A DNA stretch of 64,000 nucleotides from Vibrio tritonius (GTDB lineage: Bacteria; Pseudomonadota; Gammaproteobacteria; Enterobacterales; Vibrionaceae): the NCBI RefSeq assembly GCF_001547935.1, contig NZ_AP014635.1, positions 2,108,001 through 2,172,000 of the forward strand, read 5' to 3'. Every line of letters begins with the position of its first letter. Position 1 is the first letter of the stretch. Both the position numbers and the translations under genes were made by a program. Shown in pieces: positions 53,360-62,455 of this stretch. The notes under the pieces are model-generated. The model worked only from the letters and a program-made list of their open reading frames with translations. It was not told the origin of the DNA and searched no databases.

Positions 53360-53455
53360 GAGCAACGCTACCACGAAACTTAACCATACCACCGTAAACA
53401 CAAAACCCAACGATGGAATGAAAAATGCCAAGCATTGGGAATCACTCTTAAATGC
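53360..53455 (-). repeat. attC site, left arm, interrupted by element C
   Basis: From GAGCAAC (weak core) through AACCCAACGATGG to TTAAATGC. The second core GTTAGGT is at 54644-54650 beyond the IS. The arm sequence is less conserved than at other sites, but the far core and the cassette gene beside it support the assignment. Confidence 0.6.
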
Positions 53456-53523
53456 TTGTATGGATAATAACTACTCAAATTAGGGTAAAGTGAGACCCAT
53501 ACTTTAGCTGCAACTAAAGCCCT

Positions 53524-53593
53524 CTATGTCGTAGTTCGATTGAATGCAGGCTCCTCTATCGAGAGACCGATAACAAACATGAACGCGACATAG
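53524..53593 (+). ncRNA. Predicted bridge RNA target loop of IS element C
   Basis: CTATGTCG (53524-53531) and CGACATAG (53586-53593), extended by GTTC and GAAC, enclose AATGC (53543-53547), a hairpin CTCT-ATCG-AGAG, and TAACAAAC (53571-53578). AATGC equals the left flank TTAAATGC. TAACAAAC is the reverse complement of GTTTGTTA at the right junction (54640-54647). The order matches element A. Confidence 0.65.
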
Positions 53594-53665
53594 AACTCCA
53601 AGCATCAAACTCGAATACTCGACTGGGTCTCGAACCCGCATTACGCAAGCAAGAGTTAGCTTATT

Positions 53666-54622
53666 ATGAATACAAACACACTTCAAAACATTAATGTCGG
53701 TGTTGATACTGGCAAGGCAAATCTTGATATTTACATCCGTCCGCTCGATATATTTTTCACTGTATCTAATAATGAAAAAGGCATTAAAGACGCAATCAAA
53801 ACCATCAAAAAACACCACCCTCAACGAATTGTGATAGAAGCGACTGGTCGTCTCGAAATGCCGTTTATTTTAGCCTGCTCTAAAGCTAATTTGCCTTTCG
53901 TTATCGCCAATCCTATCCACATTAAACGCTTTGCTGGAGCGATTGGACGTAGAGCAAAAACGGACAAGCTCGATGCACAATTGATTGCCCATTATAGCGA
54001 GGTTATCCAGCCTAAACTCTCTCAATTGAAACCTGAAATCATGCGTTTAATGAGTGACTTAGTTGCTAGAAGACACCAAATTCTAACAATGCAAACCATG
54101 GAGAAGAATCGGTTACAACAACTCCCCAAAACGCTTCATTCTACAATCAACCCAATCATTACCGCATTCAAAAAGCAGATAGAAAAAATTGAAACTCTTA
54201 TCGTTTCTCTTATCGAAAATACACCTGACTATCAGAACAAAAATATCATATTACAAAGCGTCCCAGGCATTGGAAAAGTGAGTGCAGCTGCCATCATAAG
54301 TAATGTTCCTGAACTCGGTTATATCAACAATAAACAAGCAGCATCTTTGATTGGCGTCGCCCCCATGAATCGAGAAAGTGGTCGCTATAAAGGCAAACGG
54401 ATTATTCAAGGCGGACGTGCTCAAGTACGCACAGTTCTGTATATGGCCATGATGTCTGCAATGCAATCTAACCCTGTTTTTAAGGCGACTTACCAACGGC
54501 TACATGATGCAGGAAAACCAAAAAAAGTGGCGATAATTGCCTGCGTTAGAAAGATGGTAGTGATCCTTAATTCAATGCTCAGAGATGGTGCTATGTGGGA
54601 CGAAAATATCGCGAAAAATTAG
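53666..54622 (+). CDS. IS110-family transposase, element C
   Basis: This 318-residue protein has INVGVDTGKANLDIYI, AKTDKLDAQLIAHYSEV, QSVPGIGKVSAAAIISNV and SLIGVAPMNRESGRYKGKR, giving the DEDD domain and Transposase_20 domain with the catalytic serine. It is shorter than the element A transposase and clearly a different lineage. The gene appears intact. Confidence 0.94.
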   Translation: MNTNTLQNINVGVDTGKANLDIYIRPLDIFFTVSNNEKGIKDAIKTIKKHHPQRIVIEATGRLEMPFILACSKANLPFVIANPIHIKRFAGAIGRRAKTDKLDAQLIAHYSEVIQPKLSQLKPEIMRLMSDLVARRHQILTMQTMEKNRLQQLPKTLHSTINPIITAFKKQIEKIETLIVSLIENTPDYQNKNIILQSVPGIGKVSAAAIISNVPELGYINNKQAASLIGVAPMNRESGRYKGKRIIQGGRAQVRTVLYMAMMSAMQSNPVFKATYQRLHDAGKPKKVAIIACVRKMVVILNSMLRDGAMWDENIAKN

Positions 54623-54657
54623 TTATTGACGCCATACTCGTTTGTTAGGTTAATGGC

Positions 54658-55125
54658 TTAACGCGCAAGAATAACTCGCATTTTTATATATCGTATTTCT
54701 GAGTGCCCCTGTGTTTTAATACCTACACCAATTTGCTGAAAGCCCACACGCTTGTAACATGATATCGCTCGTTGATTAGCGTCTCGAACATTTAAATATA
54801 CTGTCCCAAACCACTTCTGAGCTTTTAAGTAGGAGAACAGTAATTGTATGCTACTTGACCCAATACCTTTACTGAAGTAATTAGAGCTAAAAAGCATCAT
54901 ACCTAAAACCGTACATTCCGGTTTATCAGTTCGATCAAGCCAAATCACACCAGCAGCTTCTGAATCGACCTCGATAATTTTCCAAGCTAATGTATTTTCA
55001 AGCATCTGCTCGTAGGTGTTGCCGCTCGGTAAATAGCGAGACATGTACTGACCTGCTTCAATCATATTTGCACTTTTGTGCAAGTTATCGATATCTGACA
55101 AAAGCACATCTCTTAATGAAATCAT
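54658..55125 (-). CDS. GNAT-family N-acetyltransferase, first cassette of the array
   Basis: This 155-residue protein has MLFSSNYFSKGIGSSSIQLL and VRDANQRAISCYKRVGFQQI. It lies next to the integrase, so it is the most recently inserted position and should be the best transcribed cassette. Its attC is split by element C. Confidence 0.87.
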   Translation of the reverse strand: MISLRDVLLSDIDNLHKSANMIEAGQYMSRYLPSGNTYEQMLENTLAWKIIEVDSEAAGVIWLDRTDKPECTVLGMMLFSSNYFSKGIGSSSIQLLFSYLKAQKWFGTVYLNVRDANQRAISCYKRVGFQQIGVGIKTQGHSEIRYIKMRVILAR

Positions 55126-55132
55126 CTTATTA

Positions 55133-55200
55133 ACCTAACAGTTCTTAGACAGACAACGTTTGTATTTTCTTGTCTATCTATATTTTACGTTCTTTCCTAC
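55133..55200 (-). other. Probable attI site and first cassette junction
   Basis: ACCTAAC (55133-55139) is the junction core between the first cassette and the integrase-side sequence. The following TTCTTAGACAGACAACG and CTTGTCTATCT can pair. By position this is attI. The cassette promoter should lie between here and intI but cannot be pinned down. Confidence 0.6.
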
Positions 55201-55315
55201 TACTTTTCCCTCATCATTAACAGCCAAGTATGAGAGAAGTAGGGTTTTACGCTTTCGTGATCAAAAAATACCGACATTGTCTGTTTAATCTATCCACAGG
55301 CATAATTTACAATAA

Positions 55316-55331
55316 CTGTATATTTAAACAG
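55316..55331 (+). promoter_or_regulatory. LexA box upstream of the integron integrase
   Basis: CTGTATATTTAAACAG is a perfect CTG-N10-CAG LexA site, 13 bp before the intI ATG. SOS control of integron integrases is known in vibrios. Confidence 0.92.
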
Positions 55332-55344
55332 TATTGGTATTTGT

Positions 55345-56232
55345 ATGAAATCGCCTTTTTTAACTAGCCTAAAAGAGTTCATGTTGGCGCGACATTACGC
55401 TCGCAAAACCATTCAAACGTATCTGTATTGGATAGTACAGTACATCCGTTTTCATCAGAATCAGCACCCGAGTAAACTAACCAATGCCGATGTTGAGCAA
55501 TTTTTGACTTTTCTTGTCTCTCAGGCAAACGCTTCGGCTTCTACGCAAAATATTGCATTAAACGCCTTAGTTTTTCTTTATAAGGAGTATCTCCAACAAC
55601 CTCTTGATATTGATTTACGGTTTAGAAAATCGACCAAACACAAAAATTTGCCTGTGGTACTCACCCCACGAGAGGTGAAGTTATTATTCGATGTTATCCC
55701 GTCTCAATCTTTGCTTCCTTATCAACTGATGTATGGCTCTGGCTTACGTTTGATGGAAACCGTCCGCTTACGTGTAAAAGATATCGATTTTGATTATGGT
55801 GCACTGCGAATTTGGCAAAGCAAAGGCGGAAAAAACCGTGTGGTTACCTTAGCAAGAGAGCTACATTCGGCCTTACATCAACAAATTCAAATTGTTCGTC
55901 ATATCCACCAGCTCGACCTACAAAATCCGCTTTATGAAGGAGTTAAATTGCCGACTCGCTTGAAGGAGAAATTTCCCAATGCCGATAAATCATTGGGTTG
56001 GCAGTTTCTTTTCCCTGCAAGGCATCTTGCTCAATATGGGATAGATGAAGGTTGGTATCGCCATCATATTCATGAAACATCTTTACAAAAAATGATCGCG
56101 AGATCTCAAAGCAAGCTTAACTTAAACAAGTCGATTTCTTGCCATACGTTACGTCATTCATTTGCTACCCATTTACTAGAGTCGGGGGCGGATATCCACA
56201 CAGTGTTTTCCCCACGCTACCGCCCTACTTAA
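55345..56232 (+). pseudogene. intI: Integron integrase IntI, C-terminal catalytic part missing
   Basis: This 295-residue tyrosine recombinase is of the IntI type; Vibrio relatives have about 320 residues. Present are the SAM-like N domain, box I GSGLRLMETVRL (R135), K160 in WQSKGGKNR, the IntI-specific insert (WQFLFPARHLAQYGIDEGWY split by an acidic region) and HTLRHSFATHLLESGADIHT (H267, R270). After that the expected EQLGHxDVKTTxIYTHV, with the histidine and the catalytic tyrosine, is absent, and the frame jumps to VFSPRYRPT. An in-frame deletion of about 25-30 codons explains this. The protein should be unable to recombine. Confidence 0.88.
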
Positions 56233-56390
56233 ACCGACGTCAGAGCAACGAATCACGAAAGCATTTGTTTGATACAATTTGCATATGGTTATACCAGATT
56301 TATTCGTCATTGCCCATTCTTGATACACATAATGCCCTAACGATTACGGTTCTCATTAAGCGTTTGTTACTATGGTCAAAACCAATAAAA

Positions 56391-57233
56391 ATGATGAGTA
56401 ATGTCATGTCGTTAATTGCTACAGGCGTATTAAATAAAATGCGCGCGCAACTCAACACTCAAACCCAGTATCAATTGCCGGTGGGCGACGCTTTTGTCGA
56501 GCTAAACCCATTGATTGGTCATCATATTGAATTGCACCATACGGGCAATATTTTCTGCTGTTCGTGTGGTAAGAAAACCAAGAAAAGCTATTCCCAAGGT
56601 CATTGTTTTGTCTGTATGAAAAAGCTGGCAAGTTGCGACATGTGTATCATGAAGCCTGAAACCTGCCACTATGCTCAAGGCACCTGCCGCGAACCAGAAT
56701 GGGCGCAAGACCACTGCATGGTGGATCACTACGTTTACCTATCGAATACTTCGGGCTTAAAAGTGGGTATCACTCGTCATACGCAAATTCCAACCCGTTG
56801 GATAGATCAAGGCGCCGTACAAGGTTTACCTATTTTTAAAGTAAAGACGCGTCAAATCTCTGGTCTGATTGAAGTAGAACTTGCCAAGCACATTGCAGAT
56901 AAAACCAACTGGCGCACACTGCTTAAAGAAGAAGCCAGCCCAATGCCGTTACTTGATGAGTTTCATGCGTTGCGACCACTGCTAACCGACAAAATTGCAG
57001 AGATTCGTAGTGAGTTTGGTGATGATGCTGTGCAAGAACTGCAAGAAGAGTCGACCGAGATTCGTTATCCAGTGACGCAATACCCAAGCAAAATAGTGTC
57101 ACACAATTTCGATAAACAACCAGTAGTCGCTGGCGTGTTACAAGGAATTAAAGGCCAATACCTAATCCTCGACACAGGCGTGATTAATATCCGTAAATTC
57201 ACTTCTTACGAAGTGGAATTTCATGCCGACTAG
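56391..57233 (+). CDS. DUF2797 family protein
   Basis: This protein of about 280 residues has a cysteine-rich region (FCCSCGKKTKKSYSQGHCFV, then CMKKLASCDMCIMKPETC and CREPEW) likely to bind zinc, and a GIY-YIG-like segment (DHYVYLSNTSGLKVGITRHT). This fits DUF2797, found in vibrios and actinobacteria. The start is one of two adjacent ATGs (56391 or 56394) or the ATG at 56406. The upstream 150 bp contain the end of the broken intI and no other gene. Confidence 0.82.
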   Translation: MMSNVMSLIATGVLNKMRAQLNTQTQYQLPVGDAFVELNPLIGHHIELHHTGNIFCCSCGKKTKKSYSQGHCFVCMKKLASCDMCIMKPETCHYAQGTCREPEWAQDHCMVDHYVYLSNTSGLKVGITRHTQIPTRWIDQGAVQGLPIFKVKTRQISGLIEVELAKHIADKTNWRTLLKEEASPMPLLDEFHALRPLLTDKIAEIRSEFGDDAVQELQEESTEIRYPVTQYPSKIVSHNFDKQPVVAGVLQGIKGQYLILDTGVINIRKFTSYEVEFHAD

Positions 57234-57243
57234 TGCTTAACAG

Positions 57244-57277
57244 TATTGCCGCTTAGTCTGTTTACTAAGCGGCAATA
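57244..57277. terminator. Hairpin between convergent genes
   Basis: TATTGCCGCTTAG and CTAAGCGGCAATA form a 13-bp stem between the DUF2797 gene and the aminotransferase gene; no long T run. Confidence 0.75.
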
Positions 57278-57289
57278 TGATAGAAACCA

Positions 57290-58519
57290 CTAACTTAGCC
57301 AAGGACGCAACCAACCAAAAAAGCGTTCTATTTCCTGTTCAGTGTTGTAATGCATACAACCAACACGTAACACGCCCTCTTTTTGATCAATTCCCAAAGC
57401 ATTGATTAAACCAATCGCGTAAAAATGCCCACTCCAAACACAGATATGTTTTGCCCCAAGCGCCTGTGCCAATTCTTGTGGTGTGTGACCATTAAAGCGC
57501 AGCGCAAAGGTTGGAGTACGTAGATGATGATTGGCTTGAGTTCTCCCAATTAAACGCGCATTAGGCAGCGATTTTAATTCGCTAAGAAAACGAGACGACA
57601 AACTCTGCTCATAATCACCAATATATTGGTAAGCCTGCTTTAACCGCGTACGTAATCCACCTTGCTCACCAAGGCTTGCTAAATAATCGATCGCCCCTGT
57701 CACGCCGGCAATTTGCGCAAAACTCTGCGTTCCGGTTTCAAATCGCCCAGGGCCAACATTGGGGGCAGGTTCAACTTTATAGGGTTCGACAATTTCAAGC
57801 CATGGCGATGCGACATACGCAATCCCCACTTGAGGACCAAAGAATTTATACGCCGAACAGACTAGAAAATCGCAATCCCACTCTTGTACATCAATCAAAT
57901 GGTGCGGGGCAAAATGCACAGCATCCAAATAAACTTGAGCACCAAATCGATGCGCGGTTTCGATAATAGGTTTGATATCGGTTATCGAACCTGTGGTATT
58001 TGAGGCACAACTTACTGCTACCAAACGTGTATTGTCGTTAATCAACGACAATAAGTGCTCAACATCTAAGCTGCCATCGTTGCGATTAATATGGGCGTAT
58101 TTAATGGTTGCCCCGCGGTCTTCGGCAGCTTGTTTCCAAGGGGAGACATTGGCGTAGTGGTCAAGCTCTGTGACAATCACTTCATCATCACTGTGCCAAT
58201 CCCGGCTAATGGCGCGGCTCAATGAAAAGGTTAATGTCGTCATATTTGCGCCAAACACTATGTTGGATGCCGAGGGAGCATTGAGTAGCGCTTGGCAATA
58301 ACTGCGCGCCTCTAACACAATTTTGGTGATCGCTTTACTGCTGGCAAATGCGCCGCCCAAATTGCTATTGCCCTTTATCCACACATCGCTCATGCGATGG
58401 ATGACTCTATCTGGCACTTGAGTTCCGCCCGGGCCGTCAAGAAAGCAGATAGGCCGCCCATCAGAGACCTGATGTAAAGCGGCAAATTGTTCTCGAAGTT
58501 GAACCACATCAAAAGGCAT
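57290..58519 (-). CDS. Class V aminotransferase-fold PLP enzyme (cysteine desulfurase-like)
   Basis: This 409-residue protein has FLDGPGGTQVPDRVIHRM, AVSCASNTTGSITDI, YLDAVHFAPHHLIDV and the PLP lysine in VCSAYKFFGPQVGIAYV. It is of the CsdA/SufS-like superfamily, but the active-site cysteine loop is not obvious, so desulfurase activity is uncertain. Its ATG overlaps the stop of the dioxygenase gene (TAATG), so the two are translationally coupled. Confidence 0.83.
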   Translation of the reverse strand: MPFDVVQLREQFAALHQVSDGRPICFLDGPGGTQVPDRVIHRMSDVWIKGNSNLGGAFASSKAITKIVLEARSYCQALLNAPSASNIVFGANMTTLTFSLSRAISRDWHSDDEVIVTELDHYANVSPWKQAAEDRGATIKYAHINRNDGSLDVEHLLSLINDNTRLVAVSCASNTTGSITDIKPIIETAHRFGAQVYLDAVHFAPHHLIDVQEWDCDFLVCSAYKFFGPQVGIAYVASPWLEIVEPYKVEPAPNVGPGRFETGTQSFAQIAGVTGAIDYLASLGEQGGLRTRLKQAYQYIGDYEQSLSSRFLSELKSLPNARLIGRTQANHHLRTPTFALRFNGHTPQELAQALGAKHICVWSGHFYAIGLINALGIDQKEGVLRVGCMHYNTEQEIERFFGWLRPWLS

Positions 58520-59160
58520 TAGTGCCTCCTCGCTGTCAGCACAAATAGATCCATATGACCTTCTTCATTATGGTCTATCGTGCGAATCGGACAAGCGTTG
58601 TGCCATAACTCTCGATCGGCCAACATCGCAACTTCCCCATTTTCCAATACCTTACGGAAAAAAGGCGCTTCGTGATTATCTCGATACAACATAATCTCAC
58701 CGCCAACAATGTTATGCCTATCAATCCCGATGATCGCAATATGGTCAAAACCGTCTTGATGCACGCCCTCTGGGGAGACTAAGGTTTCGTCAAATACCGA
58801 GGCAATTCGCATCTGGTGAATCTCTATCTCTTGACCATCGGGCAGTTCATTGTGCGAGACAAACAGATCGCACATTTCACGTAAACCTTCGCTGTGTAGC
58901 GTGCTGTTAAGCAGCGGTTCAAAATGGCGTTTGATATTGCCTTGGTAATGGTTGATTTTGCTGCTTTGTACAAAATCGTGTTTGCTGGTTTCCACCACAT
59001 CCCCGTGATAAAACTGAATCACGGAATAGCGTCTGAGGCGAAACTCACCATCAGCATGTTCGGTATGAGGCAGATAAGCAAAGGATGGAGCCAGTTGATG
59101 TACCGCTCCATGGGTCAGTTGACTGAGGTTCATTGTATGGTCGTGGTGATGCATCATCAT
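58519..59160 (-). CDS. 2OG-Fe(II) dioxygenase (BsmA / isoleucine dioxygenase-like)
   Basis: This protein of about 213 residues has the family core: EGVHQDGFDHIAIIGIDRHN with the HxD iron ligands, GGEIMLYRDNHEAPFF, and LWHNACPIRTIDHNEEGHMD with the distal histidine and 2-oxoglutarate arginine. Relatives in this Pfam group hydroxylate free aliphatic amino acids. The start follows AAGGAGTCA, at one of three consecutive ATGs. It is coupled to the PLP enzyme downstream, which suggests that its product is the PLP enzyme's substrate. Confidence 0.83.
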   Translation of the reverse strand: MMMHHHDHTMNLSQLTHGAVHQLAPSFAYLPHTEHADGEFRLRRYSVIQFYHGDVVETSKHDFVQSSKINHYQGNIKRHFEPLLNSTLHSEGLREMCDLFVSHNELPDGQEIEIHQMRIASVFDETLVSPEGVHQDGFDHIAIIGIDRHNIVGGEIMLYRDNHEAPFFRKVLENGEVAMLADRELWHNACPIRTIDHNEEGHMDLFVLTARRH

Positions 59161-60533
<1,373 letters not shown>

Positions 60534-60587
60534 AACTGATAGTTATAAACTTTAGAAAAGTTATTTTTCATTTTTACTCTTGATACG

Positions 60588-60622
60588 CAAAGCCCGACGG
60601 TATATCCGTCGGGCTTTCTTTT
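60588..60622 (+). terminator. trxB terminator
   Basis: AAAGCCCGACGG and CCGTCGGGCTTT form a 12-bp stem followed by CTTTTG. Confidence 0.92.
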
Positions 60623-60670
60623 GTATACTACGTGCTCGCTCAAAATACGATTCTAAAATAAGCCTTCATA

Positions 60671-62455
60671 ATGGATAAGAAAAAACAACGCAGCTTGAAC
60701 CAATGGCTCAAACAGCAAAGTAAACTGGCAAAGCGCTGGCTTATGATTGCCGTGGGGCTTGGCGTATTATCAAGCTTTTTCCTCGTAGCACAGGCAGCAT
60801 TACTTGCTTCCATTCTGCATCAGCTCATTATTGAGCATGTCGACAAATCACAACTCGTTCCCCATTTTCTTGGCCTACTGGCGTTAATCGCTGTGCGAGC
60901 CGGATGTTCTTGGGGCCGAGAAATCGCAGGTTTCCACTGCGGCGAACAAATTCGCGTTTATATCCGTCAGCTCATCATGGATAAACTGCGTGAACTAGGG
61001 CCTGCTTACATAAAAGGAAAACCCGCTGGCACATGGGCCGCCTTGCTTTTAGAGCAGGTTGAGAACATGCACGATTTCTTCGCGCGTTACCTACCACAAA
61101 TGGCGCTTTCAGTGATGATTCCGGTAGTGATATTGGTCGTCGTCTTCCCTGTTAACTGGGCTGCTGGACTGATCTTCCTCATCACCGCGCCACTGGTTCC
61201 GCTCTTTATGGCATTGGTTGGTATTAAGGCGGCAGACGCTGGGCGTAAGAACTTCAAAGCGCTACAACGTTTGTCTGGTCACTTTTATGACCGTTTACAA
61301 GCCATGACCACCATTCGTTTATTTGATCGCGCGAAAGCCGAGACAGAGCTAATGCGCGGCGCATCTGAGGTGTTCCGCTCACGCACCATGGATGTATTAC
61401 GCATAGCATTCCTATCATCTGCGGTATTGGAGTTTTTCACTTCCATTTCTATCGCGTTAACCGCGGTGTACTTTGGTTTTAGCTTTATCGACAAACTCGA
61501 TTTTGGCTATTACGGCGTGGGCGTTACTCTCTTCTCTGGGATGTTTATTCTGATTTTGGCGCCAGAGTTTTATCAACCACTGCGCGACCTTGGTACTTTC
61601 TACCATGCGAAACAGCTGGCTGTTGGCGCTGCAGAAAGCATCGTTGAATTCCTTGAAGTCGATGTGAGCAAAGTGAAATCTGGCGCAACTGCGATGAACA
61701 ACGCTGATAACATCGAAATCAAAGCGCACGACTTAAAAGTACTGAGCCCTGAAGGCTCAACTTTGGTTGGCCCGATATCCTTTACCCTCAGTGCCAATAA
61801 GGTGACCGCACTTGTCGGCCCAAGTGGTGCAGGTAAAACCAGCCTTATCAATGCCATCCTTGGGTTTATGCCTTATGAAGGTAGCCTAACCATCAATGGT
61901 ATTGAGATGAGTGAACTCAACCATGACGAGTGGCGCAGTTACATTAGCTGGGTTGGACAAAACCCGCTGCTATTGAATGGCTCAATTCGTGACAACGTCA
62001 CTATGGGTAAAGAGGTTTCTGACTCAATTCTTAAAGAGACGCTCGATCGCTCATTCGCTAGTGAATTTGTTGACCAACACGGTCTGGATTATCACATCAG
62101 CGATCGCTCTGGCGGTTTGTCGGTGGGTCAAGCACAACGCTTAGCGTTAGCGCGAGCTATGATTCAAAACGGCTCGTTCTGGTTATTAGATGAACCGACT
62201 GCCAGCCTTGATGCACGTAGCGAGCAGCTCGTAATGCAAGGTTTGGATAATCAAATTCATGGTAAAACTGCGCTATTGGTTACCCACCAACTGGCACCAC
62301 TGAAATCAGTGGATCATATCCTAGTGATGCAAAGCGGCGCCATCGTGCAAGACGGCGATTTTGCCACGCTCAGTTCTGAAGAAGGTTTGTTTGCTTCGAT
62401 GCTAAAAGCCAATCAAGTCCGTCAAGAAGAGGATAAGGGGAATCTCGATGCGTGA
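60671..62455 (+). CDS. cydD: Glutathione/cysteine ABC exporter subunit CydD
   Basis: This 594-residue half-transporter has an N-terminal six-helix membrane domain and a C-terminal ATPase domain: Walker A VGPSGAGKTSLINA, Q-loop WVGQNPLL, signature GGLSVGQAQRLALA, Walker B FWLLDEPTAS, and switch LLVTHQ. CydDC exports glutathione and cysteine to the periplasm and is needed to assemble cytochrome bd. It overlaps cydC by 8 bp. trxB lies upstream, as in E. coli. Confidence 0.94.
   Translation: MDKKKQRSLNQWLKQQSKLAKRWLMIAVGLGVLSSFFLVAQAALLASILHQLIIEHVDKSQLVPHFLGLLALIAVRAGCSWGREIAGFHCGEQIRVYIRQLIMDKLRELGPAYIKGKPAGTWAALLLEQVENMHDFFARYLPQMALSVMIPVVILVVVFPVNWAAGLIFLITAPLVPLFMALVGIKAADAGRKNFKALQRLSGHFYDRLQAMTTIRLFDRAKAETELMRGASEVFRSRTMDVLRIAFLSSAVLEFFTSISIALTAVYFGFSFIDKLDFGYYGVGVTLFSGMFILILAPEFYQPLRDLGTFYHAKQLAVGAAESIVEFLEVDVSKVKSGATAMNNADNIEIKAHDLKVLSPEGSTLVGPISFTLSANKVTALVGPSGAGKTSLINAILGFMPYEGSLTINGIEMSELNHDEWRSYISWVGQNPLLLNGSIRDNVTMGKEVSDSILKETLDRSFASEFVDQHGLDYHISDRSGGLSVGQAQRLALARAMIQNGSFWLLDEPTASLDARSEQLVMQGLDNQIHGKTALLVTHQLAPLKSVDHILVMQSGAIVQDGDFATLSSEEGLFASMLKANQVRQEEDKGNLDA

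Larger units (their letters stand above)
53456..54640 (+). mobile_element. IS110-family element C, inserted in an attC
   Basis: About 1185 bp with a long left non-coding end, one transposase gene and an 18-bp right end. The ends TATGGATAATAA and TTATTGACGCCATA form an imperfect inverted repeat. It separates an attC arm from its core GTTAGGT. The boundaries are uncertain by a base or two because of T runs. Confidence 0.8.

Noticed and set aside
45350..53455. CRISPR array from the repeated blocks
   Set aside because: The repeats are 70-120 bp, imperfect and each follows a gene; they are attC sites. No cas genes.
30000..55200. Prophage or conjugative element
   Set aside because: No phage structural, lysis, tra or relaxase genes; attC sites and intI explain the accessory character.
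61285..61857. Minus-strand ORFs inside cydD
   Set aside because: Antisense shadows of a conserved ABC transporter gene.
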